From the NCBI GenBank assembly GCA_013138675.1, contig WTCH01000299.1, positions 1 to 5,696 on the forward strand: a stretch of DNA of 5,696 nt. Reading direction: 5' to 3'. The position numbers and the translations under genes were made by a program. This stretch comes from Woeseiaceae bacterium. Lineage in GTDB: Bacteria; Pseudomonadota; Gammaproteobacteria; Steroidobacterales; Woeseiaceae. Below are positions 1 through 5,696 of the stretch, piece by piece; positions within the stretch are counted from its first letter, which is position 1; every line of letters begins with the position of its first letter. The notes below the pieces were generated by a model. The model was not told the DNA's origin. It did not search any database and worked only from the letters and a program-made list of their open reading frames with translations.

Positions 1-466
1 ACGTAAATATCAGCAGTCCCAGGCCAACACCGCCAAACACGAATAGAAAAATCGATTTGAAGCCGACCATGCCCCAACGAACGCCACGGTCGATAATTGC
101 CTGCGACGGATCATTCGGATCGACATAAACAAGGATCGATTCGCCGCCAGTATGAGCGCGACTCAGGTTGTTACCCATCTCCTGCTGGTAACGACCGATG
201 TTGTCAGAGCCGCTCGACAGTCCGACGCGGTCGGCCACGAAGGTCTGTCCCTGGATGTCATAGGTATATCGAGCGTAAGCCTCATACGTGTAGGTGTCGT
301 CGCCGCGATGGCTGGTGTAGCCGCCACTGAGCAGCCGTGCCTCGACCTGCACCCAGCCTTCAGTCTGAAACGCCTCCACGAAGACATTACTGACCGACCA
401 CAGCATCCACACGCCGGTGCCAAAAAACGGTAGCGCGAAGATGGACATGACGATCTTGCCTTTCAT
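1..466 (-). CDS. DUF3592-type membrane protein, 3' end cut by window edge
   Basis: This open frame runs from an ATG at 466 to the left edge, giving 155 codons and no stop, so the C-terminus is missing. The start is preceded by AGGG about eight bases upstream, a modest ribosome binding site. Residues about 5-28 are hydrophobic (a membrane segment or uncleaved signal anchor). A soluble stretch of roughly 100 residues follows, and a second hydrophobic segment starts near residue 134 and reaches the edge. The soluble part has the typical DUF3592 pattern: a GW.QVEARL strand, an aromatic AYARYTYDIQGQTF strand pair, DRVG, then VYVDPNDPSQAII just before the second membrane helix. DUF3592 proteins have no established biochemical function. 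The domain call rests on pattern recognition, not a search. It is downstream of, and codirectional with, the GNAT-like gene, separated from it by 127 bases that hold a REP pair, so it may be transcribed separately. Confidence 0.8.
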   Translation of the reverse strand, partial: MKGKIVMSIFALPFFGTGVWMLWSVSNVFVEAFQTEGWVQVEARLLSGGYTSHRGDDTYTYEAYARYTYDIQGQTFVADRVGLSSGSDNIGRYQQEMGNNLSRAHTGGESILVYVDPNDPSQAIIDRGVRWGMVGFKSIFLFVFGGVGLGLLIFT

Positions 467-518
467 GGGCCCAACCCTAGCAATAGAAGGATCGACATAC
501 TGTGAGATTGGTTTGACT

Positions 519-586
519 GTAGGAGCGGCTTTGCCCAATGGGGCCACACCGTGAGCCGCGAATTTCGGGGCTGAAGCCCCTCCTAC
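519..586. repeat. REP-like inverted pair, diverged copy
   Basis: The element begins GTAGGAGCGGCTTTGCC and ends GGGGCTGAAGCCCCTCCTAC, so its outer GTAGGAG/CTCCTAC ends are exact inverted repeats. The right half forms its own hairpin: GGGGC at 567-571, loop TGAA, GCCCC at 576-580. The left half is shorter and less regular (GGC TTT GCC), and the spacer is long, so this looks like two REP units in opposite orientation, one decayed. It lies only seven bases past the stop codon of the GNAT-like gene and upstream of the DUF3592 gene, where it could act as a transcript-stabilising or attenuating structure. It shares its ends with the element at 2126-2172. REP units of this kind are mobilised in trans by RAYT-type Y1 transposases, and none is encoded in the window. 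Confidence 0.75.
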
Positions 587-593
587 AAGGTGA

Positions 594-2072
594 TTATTCA
601 GCGCTTCGGCAGGTCTTTCTCAATGAAATCAGCAATTTATCGTGCCGTGCGAGCAACCTGGCGTACGGCGCTTCGTGCTCGCCGTCATTGGCCAGCAGTA
701 GTTCACGGGTCTGCCGTTTGTCCGCAGTACTCCAGGTTGCCGGCTGCACAGAAGCAACGATCGGTGCCAAAGCGAGTGAGCCACATTGGGCGGAACGCGA
801 CCCGAGGTCTCGAGCGAGTTTTCTGGCAACAGCTGCAGCCGACTCACGGCGCGTCTTTCCGTCGGCCGCGCCAAGAACTTCCGTGGCGAGCATTGAGCTC
901 GTTTCAATCCAGCGCTCATCGAACAGTTCTGATGCACGGGCGCCAGGCAAGGTCAGGTGCATGTCACAGCTGGCCAGTTTTCGAAGTGTCTTGATGTCAC
1001 TTCGGTATTTTCGATTGCGTCGAATGCGCGCATCTTCACGCAGCGCGAGTTTGCGAACGGCCGGCAGAACAGGCCGGTAACCGAGGCGATAATAAAACCA
1101 GAACGCGCCACTTTTCAGCGCCTCCGAATTGTCGCCGCCGAACTGGTAGGGGTTGGCAATGAAGCGCGTACAGCCGACCAGCGCATGGTAAACACGCATA
1201 ACCTGCGTCCACAGGAAAGCCGCTTCACTGCCACGGAATTCATCGAAAATATTTACGCCCGTGTTGACCTGCTTGAACAGCACGCTCGACCCGCCATAGC
1301 CGATCGGCACACCGTTCGACAGAATCAGGTAGCCCATCGTGCATTCAAGCGGGAAGCGATGCACGGGCAGCAATCCAAACACAGCAATGGAAATGCCTTC
1401 ACCCACGTCGGCCAGGTACACCTCGCGGGGATTTGCGTAATTGAAGTGATAGGTCTCGCGATAGCGCACGGCAAGAGAGGCCATCGCAACATCAATGAGC
1501 CTCGCGCCTTCTCGCGGGGATAGCGTCCGCATCTTTGCCAGCGGTCGCATGATTTCGTTTTTTGGCAGGCGCGGTCGTCCGCGCATACCGTTTTCCCGCG
1601 TTGCTGGTCGTGTGACGGTTAGCGCGTTCCTGGCCTTCGAGTAACGACTGCCCACCAGGTTCCAGACCAGCGGAATCTCGGCGGCGTCGTAGAGCTGAGT
1701 CCAGAACGGGCGCAAACGCTTATTAGTGAGTTGGGCCATCAGCCAGTCGAAGTCCGTCCCCCGGCTGCACCCCGAGGGCACGTGGCCGGCGCGGACCGTG
1801 TCGATCCAGTCGCGGCTGCTAACCCAGCCGCTGTCGAAATACTCGTCTTCGGACGGTTGTCGGATCTGCGTCAGCAACTCGTCGAGGCGTGACGTGTCAT
1901 CAAGTTCATTCCAGTCGATCGACAATTCGCCTGGGCAGCGTCGTGCCAGCCAGCGAGCGACTTCAAACGAGAAACTGTAGTGAATGGGTTCCTCCTGTGC
2001 GTCGCGCAGGCCGGCCACAGCCTCTTTGTGACGGGCGTCGGACTCAGGAAATGCTAGCTCAAACAATGACAT
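594..2072 (-). CDS. uncharacterised 492-residue protein with a GNAT-like central domain
   Basis: The frame runs from ATG at 2072 to TAA at 596-594 without interruption. I do not recognise the family with certainty. Residues about 1-140 are acidic and rich in Trp and Leu, without a known motif. Residues about 160-185 are basic (RGRPRLPKNE). Residues about 205-335 read like a GNAT acyltransferase core: a strand pair MGYLILSNGVPIGYGG at 246-261, then GVNIFDEFRGSEAAFLWTQV at 272-291 followed by a helix, then DNSEALKSGAFWFYYRLGYRP at 314-334, which resembles the terminal GNAT helix-strand motif where a Tyr precedes 'LGF'. Residues 340-370 are strongly basic (RIRRNRKYR). The C-terminal 120 residues look helical. 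There is no Shine-Dalgarno sequence before the ATG. A weak promoter-like pair, TTGCCC at 2110-2105 and TAGCAT at 2088-2083 with a 16-base spacer, would give an almost leaderless mRNA, which is speculative. The next in-frame Met is residue 112, so 2072 is the likely start. No signal peptide or membrane segment is seen. The gene is transcribed away from tRNA-Leu and is flanked by REP pairs on both sides. An acyltransferase activity is inferred, not shown. Confidence 0.8.
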   Translation of the reverse strand: MSLFELAFPESDARHKEAVAGLRDAQEEPIHYSFSFEVARWLARRCPGELSIDWNELDDTSRLDELLTQIRQPSEDEYFDSGWVSSRDWIDTVRAGHVPSGCSRGTDFDWLMAQLTNKRLRPFWTQLYDAAEIPLVWNLVGSRYSKARNALTVTRPATRENGMRGRPRLPKNEIMRPLAKMRTLSPREGARLIDVAMASLAVRYRETYHFNYANPREVYLADVGEGISIAVFGLLPVHRFPLECTMGYLILSNGVPIGYGGSSVLFKQVNTGVNIFDEFRGSEAAFLWTQVMRVYHALVGCTRFIANPYQFGGDNSEALKSGAFWFYYRLGYRPVLPAVRKLALREDARIRRNRKYRSDIKTLRKLASCDMHLTLPGARASELFDERWIETSSMLATEVLGAADGKTRRESAAAVARKLARDLGSRSAQCGSLALAPIVASVQPATWSTADKRQTRELLLANDGEHEAPYARLLARHDKLLISLRKTCRSAE

Positions 2073-2125
2073 GGTCCGGTTGATGCTAGGGAAGTGGAGA
2101 GGATGGGCAATAGGTAAATGCCGTT

Positions 2126-2172
2126 GTAGGAGCGGCTTCAGCCGCGACAGTCGCGGCTAAAGCCGCTCCTAC
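2126..2172. repeat. REP-like inverted pair, nearly perfect 22-base arms
   Basis: Left arm 2126-2147 starts GTAGGAGCGGCTTCAGCC. The right arm, 2151-2172, is its reverse complement apart from one base, with the three-base spacer CAG between them. Each arm is also palindromic inside (GCGGCT TC AGCCGC at 2132-2145 and GCGGCT AA AGCCGC at 2153-2166), so the DNA or RNA can fold either as one long hairpin or as two short ones. This is the classic design of paired REP units in gammaproteobacterial genomes. The element sits in the divergent region between the GNAT-like gene and tRNA-Leu and ends 17 bases before the TATAAT box of the tRNA promoter. Confidence 0.9.
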
Positions 2173-2189
2173 TGTTGGAATCTTTCCGC

Positions 2190-2195
2190 TATAAT
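2190..2195 (+). promoter_or_regulatory. -10 box of the tRNA-Leu promoter
   Basis: A perfect TATAAT is followed by a GC-rich GCCGGC stretch, the discriminator type seen in stringently controlled stable-RNA promoters. The expected transcription start near 2202 would leave a leader of only about seven bases before the mature tRNA 5' end at 2209. With the usual 16-18 base spacing, the -35 hexamer falls on the right end of the REP element (around 2166-2173) and matches TTGACA at no more than two of six positions. There is no extended TGn motif either. The -10 assignment is good by position; the -35 is not identified. Confidence 0.65.
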
Positions 2196-2207
2196 TGCCG
2201 GCTGGCA

Positions 2208-2293
<86 letters not shown>

Positions 2294-2338
2294 CGTTCGT
2301 TAATGTAACATATTGAAATTATTACACGAAATTCGAAA

Positions 2339-2361
2339 CGGGCGGCTGCAATAGTCGCCCG
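2339..2361 (+). other. hairpin in the tig leader
   Basis: CGGGCGGCT at 2339-2347 pairs with AGTCGCCCG at 2353-2361 over nine base pairs (one G-U in RNA) around a five-base loop. No T-tract follows, so it is not a typical intrinsic terminator for the tRNA transcript. It ends nine bases before the tig Shine-Dalgarno region. It could mark a processing site between tRNA and mRNA, stabilise the 5' end of tig mRNA, or mean nothing. The preceding 2296-2335 is AT-rich and shows no convincing promoter hexamer pair. Confidence 0.5.
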
Positions 2362-2383
2362 ATGATCGTTAGAGGGAAGCAAC

Positions 2384-3673
2384 ATGCAGGTTACTGTTGA
2401 GTCGACCGGAGCACTGGAACGTCGTATGCGCGTCGAGCTGCCGGGCGAGCGTATCGAGCAGGAAATCAATTCACGTCTGAAGACGGTTGGTCGCACCGCC
2501 AAGCTGAAGGGATTTCGACCTGGCAAGGTGCCGGCGAAAGTCGTCAAGCAACGCTATGGCAAGGCGGTCCGTAAGGAAGTGCTCTCCGAGCTGATGCAAA
2601 AGAGCTACACCGATGCCGTGATGCAGGAGAACCTGAATCCGGCCGGCGGACCGAAGATCGAAACCGAGGACAACGAGGATGACAGCAATTTTGCCTACGT
2701 TGCGACCTTCGAGATCATGCCGAAAGTTGAACTCAAGGATCTCGACAAGATTACTGTTGAGATTCCCGAGGTCACGATCGCAGAGAGCGACATGGACGAC
2801 ATGATCCTAAGGCTGCGAAAACAAAAAGCGACCTGGGAAGAAGTGGACCGCAAGAGCGACGATGGCGACAAGGTGGTCGTTGATTTCAACGGCACGTTGA
2901 AAGGCGAAGAGTTCGAAGGCGGCAAGGGCACCGAAGTGCCGGTCATTCTCGGTCAGGCCCAGATGTTGCCGGACTTCGAAAAGGCGCTGTTCGGTATCAA
3001 AGCCGGCGACGAAAAGACCTTCAAGGTGAAGTTCCCGAAGGACTATCACGCCGATGAACTTAACGGCAAAAAGGTCGACTTCGCCATCAAGGTGCATCGC
3101 GTGGAAGAAGAAGTATTGCCGCCAGTCGATGATTCGCTGGCCGACGCGTTCGAGGTCAAGGACGGCGGCCTCAAGAAGTTCCTGGATGACGTCAAGGAAA
3201 ACATGGAGCGCGAAGCAGAGCAGAAGCTCAAAGGTGATGTGCGCGAGCAGATCATGAATGCGTTGCTGGAATCCAATCCGCTCGAAATTCCGAACACGCT
3301 GAAGCAGCAGGAGGCTCACTCAATGCAGCACGATGCGATGCAGCGTATGGGCGTCGAGGACCATGATCAGGCACCACCCATCGAAAACTTCTCGGAAATG
3401 GCGGAGAAGCGTGTCCAAATCAGCTTGCTAATCGGCCAGTTGATTACCGACCAGAAGCTCACGGTCGACGCCGAAAAGGTCCACGAGCGCGTCGAGGAAA
3501 TGTGTGCCGGCTACGAAAATTCGGAAGACATGGTCAACATGTACCTGGGCAACCAGCAGGTCATGCAGCAGGTTGAGCCCATGGTGCTCGAGCAGCAGGC
3601 GCTGGACTGGCTTCTTGAAAACGGCAAAAGCAGCACAAAGAAAGTGGGATTCACCGAGTATATGAATCCCTAA
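2384..3673 (+). CDS. tig: trigger factor, ribosome-associated chaperone and prolyl isomerase
   Basis: The 429-residue product matches the usual trigger factor length (about 430). Trigger factor docks at the ribosomal exit tunnel, shields nascent chains, and catalyses peptidyl-prolyl cis-trans isomerisation in the cytoplasm. The N-terminal ribosome-binding domain opens with MQVTVES, and the ribosome-docking signature GFRPGKVP is at residues 43-50, the same place as in E. coli. The FKBP-type isomerase domain spans about residues 155-245, with VVVDFNGTLKGEEFEGG near its start and a GIKAGDEKTF loop inside. The rest forms the mostly helical C-terminal chaperone domain, rich in Glu, Gln and Met. 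The ATG is preceded by AGAGGGA at 2371-2377 with a six-base gap, which supports this start. It begins the tig-clpP-clpX block; clpP starts 52 bases after its stop. It may share transcription with the tRNA upstream, since no terminator separates them. Nothing looks truncated or odd. Confidence 0.98.
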   Translation: MQVTVESTGALERRMRVELPGERIEQEINSRLKTVGRTAKLKGFRPGKVPAKVVKQRYGKAVRKEVLSELMQKSYTDAVMQENLNPAGGPKIETEDNEDDSNFAYVATFEIMPKVELKDLDKITVEIPEVTIAESDMDDMILRLRKQKATWEEVDRKSDDGDKVVVDFNGTLKGEEFEGGKGTEVPVILGQAQMLPDFEKALFGIKAGDEKTFKVKFPKDYHADELNGKKVDFAIKVHRVEEEVLPPVDDSLADAFEVKDGGLKKFLDDVKENMEREAEQKLKGDVREQIMNALLESNPLEIPNTLKQQEAHSMQHDAMQRMGVEDHDQAPPIENFSEMAEKRVQISLLIGQLITDQKLTVDAEKVHERVEEMCAGYENSEDMVNMYLGNQQVMQQVEPMVLEQQALDWLLENGKSSTKKVGFTEYMNP

Positions 3674-3725
3674 GCTCACACATTCGTGAGAAAATAATCA
3701 CAGCTGAATGAGACAGGAATAGCTA

Positions 3726-4349
3726 ATGAGCGCACAGGCATTAAATCTCGTACCGATGGTCGTCGAACAAACGGCGAGGGGCGAGCGGGCGTACGATATT
3801 TATTCGCGGCTTCTCAAGGACCGACTCATTTTCATCGTCGGCCCGGTCGAAGACCAAATGGCCAATCTTATCGTGGCGCAGCTTTTGTACCTCGAGTCCG
3901 AAAATGCCGACAAGGACATTCACCTGTACATCAACTCGCCAGGCGGTGTGGTGACGGCAGGCCTGTCGATTTACGACACGATGCAGTTCATTAACTGCGA
4001 TGTGAGCACGATTTGTTGTGGCCAGGCCGCCAGCATGGGTGCATTGCTCCTCGCCGGTGGCACCAACGGCAAGCGCTTCGCATTACCGCATTCGCGGGTC
4101 ATGGTGCACCAGCCGAGTGCAGGCTTTCAGGGCCAGGCGACGGATATCGATATCCACGCCAAGGAGACTCTCGAGCTCAAGGCACGCCTCAATGCGATCA
4201 TGGCCAAGCACACAGGTCAGCCGATCGAGCGGATCGAGAAAGATCTCGAACGCGACAACTTCAAGAGCGCGGAAGAAGCCAAGGATTACGGACTCATAGA
4301 CACAGTGCTGGCCGAACGTAAGGACATGAAGGAGTCCGGAAAGGACTGA
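3726..4349 (+). CDS. clpP: ATP-dependent Clp protease proteolytic subunit ClpP
   Basis: The product has 207 residues, the same as E. coli ClpP. It is the barrel-shaped serine peptidase that degrades polypeptides threaded into it by ClpX or ClpA in the cytoplasm. The catalytic triad is complete: Ser103 in GQAASMGALL, His128 in RVMVHQPSAG, and Asp177 in LERDNFKSA. The oxyanion-loop region INSPGGVVTAGL is at 69-80. The N-terminal axial-loop region LVPMVVEQTARGERAYDIYSRLL (8-30) is typical, with a short propeptide-like start before it. Compared with E. coli, the N-terminus is about eight residues shorter and the C-terminal tail about as much longer (charged, ending ESGKD). An AGGA at 3715-3718, seven bases before the ATG, supports the start. 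The 52-base gap after tig holds only a weak five-pair stem (3675-3690) and no clear promoter or terminator, so cotranscription with tig is plausible. Confidence 0.98.
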   Translation: MSAQALNLVPMVVEQTARGERAYDIYSRLLKDRLIFIVGPVEDQMANLIVAQLLYLESENADKDIHLYINSPGGVVTAGLSIYDTMQFINCDVSTICCGQAASMGALLLAGGTNGKRFALPHSRVMVHQPSAGFQGQATDIDIHAKETLELKARLNAIMAKHTGQPIERIEKDLERDNFKSAEEAKDYGLIDTVLAERKDMKESGKD

Positions 4350-4386
4350 TCCCTTATATTTCAATGGCTTATATCTTCTGCCTGTC

Positions 4387-4420
4387 CTTTTTGGGACACG
4401 GTGCTTTGCACCCCGAAAAG
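4387..4420 (+). other. imperfect hairpin in the clpP-clpX spacer
   Basis: CTTTTTGGG at 4387-4395 can pair with CCCGAAAAG at 4412-4420 (nine pairs, one G-U). Inside it GTGC (4401-4404) pairs with GCAC (4408-4411) around a TTT loop, leaving a five-base bulge on the left side. A competing small stem, TGTCC (4383-4387) with GGACA (4394-4398), uses the same left-side bases, so the two folds exclude each other. No T-tract follows the long hairpin, so an intrinsic terminator is unlikely. Possible roles are mRNA 3' end protection for clpP or partial attenuation before clpX; both are inferences. Confidence 0.5.
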
Positions 4421-4434
4421 CCGCGTGATATACA
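4406..4434 (+). promoter_or_regulatory. candidate clpX promoter
   Basis: TTGCAC at 4406-4411 and TATACA at 4429-4434 are separated by 17 bases, and the -10 box carries an extended TG one base upstream (4426-4427). The -10 matches four of six consensus positions and the -35 three of six. Transcription would start near 4441, about 45 bases before the clpX ATG. In E. coli clpX is read both from the clpP promoter and separately, so an internal promoter is reasonable, but the match is only moderate. I found no heat-shock sigma-32 type element. Confidence 0.3.
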
Positions 4435-4485
4435 CACACCCAAGCGCTAACACGCTGATTTTTATGTAACAGAGGCCACTACTGT

Positions 4486-5696
<1,211 letters not shown>

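Noticed and set aside
152..433. Plus-strand frames of up to 93 codons at 97-433
   Set aside because: They overlap the minus-strand DUF3592 frame, whose membrane segments and domain pattern are convincing, and show no features of their own.
957..1523. A 188-codon open frame on the plus strand inside the GNAT-like gene
   Set aside because: It lies fully antisense to the longer frame 594-2072, has no ribosome binding site or recognisable domain, and its composition is what a GC-biased antisense frame gives.
519..2172. Insertion sequence or transposon with GTAGGAG terminal inverted repeats carrying the GNAT-like gene
   Set aside because: Each end is itself a self-contained palindrome typical of REP elements, the encoded protein has no transposase motif, and no target-site duplication is evident.
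2807..3319. A 170-codon minus-strand frame opposite tig
   Set aside because: It is a shadow of tig codon structure with no initiation signal and no domain.
3675..3690. Small stem CTCAC/GTGAG after the tig stop as a terminator
   Set aside because: Only five pairs, a six-base loop, low GC strength and followed by A-rich rather than T-rich sequence on the plus strand.
4325..4359. Possible sigma-32 heat-shock promoter (CATGAAGG and CCCTTATAT) at the end of clpP
   Set aside because: The spacing is about 18-19 bases rather than 13-15 and both boxes match poorly.

Overview
The window looks like chromosomal DNA of a moderately GC-rich gammaproteobacterium. The clearest sign is the block tRNA-Leu(UAG), tig, clpP, clpX on the plus strand, a conserved protein-quality-control order in that class (lon often follows, but would lie outside the window). 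The two palindromes with GTAGGAG...CTCCTAC ends resemble the REP elements common in Xanthomonadales and some other gammaproteobacteria. That placement is an inference, and I cannot name a genus.

Region by region: bases 1-466 (minus) hold the N-terminal part of a small membrane protein of DUF3592 type, cut by the window edge. Bases 467-593 are non-coding and carry a diverged REP pair. Bases 594-2072 (minus) encode a 492-residue protein with no firm family assignment; its middle third has the look of a GNAT acyltransferase fold. Bases 2073-2208 are a divergent intergenic region with a nearly perfect REP pair that runs up to the promoter of the tRNA gene. tRNA-Leu(UAG) is at 2209-2293. A 90-base leader with a stable hairpin then leads to tig (2384-3673), clpP (3726-4349), a structured 136-base gap, and clpX (from 4486, cut by the right edge).

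How the genes work together: trigger factor binds ribosomes at the exit tunnel and protects nascent chains. ClpX is the AAA+ unfoldase that feeds substrates to the ClpP peptidase. Their key residues are intact, so this half is ordinary housekeeping. The minus-strand half is accessory in character: a poorly characterised GNAT-like protein bracketed by REP palindromes, and a DUF3592 membrane protein. I see no CRISPR array, prophage, transposase or defence cassette. The points most worth a second look are the GNAT-like gene, the REP pair at the tRNA promoter, and the folded clpP-clpX spacer.
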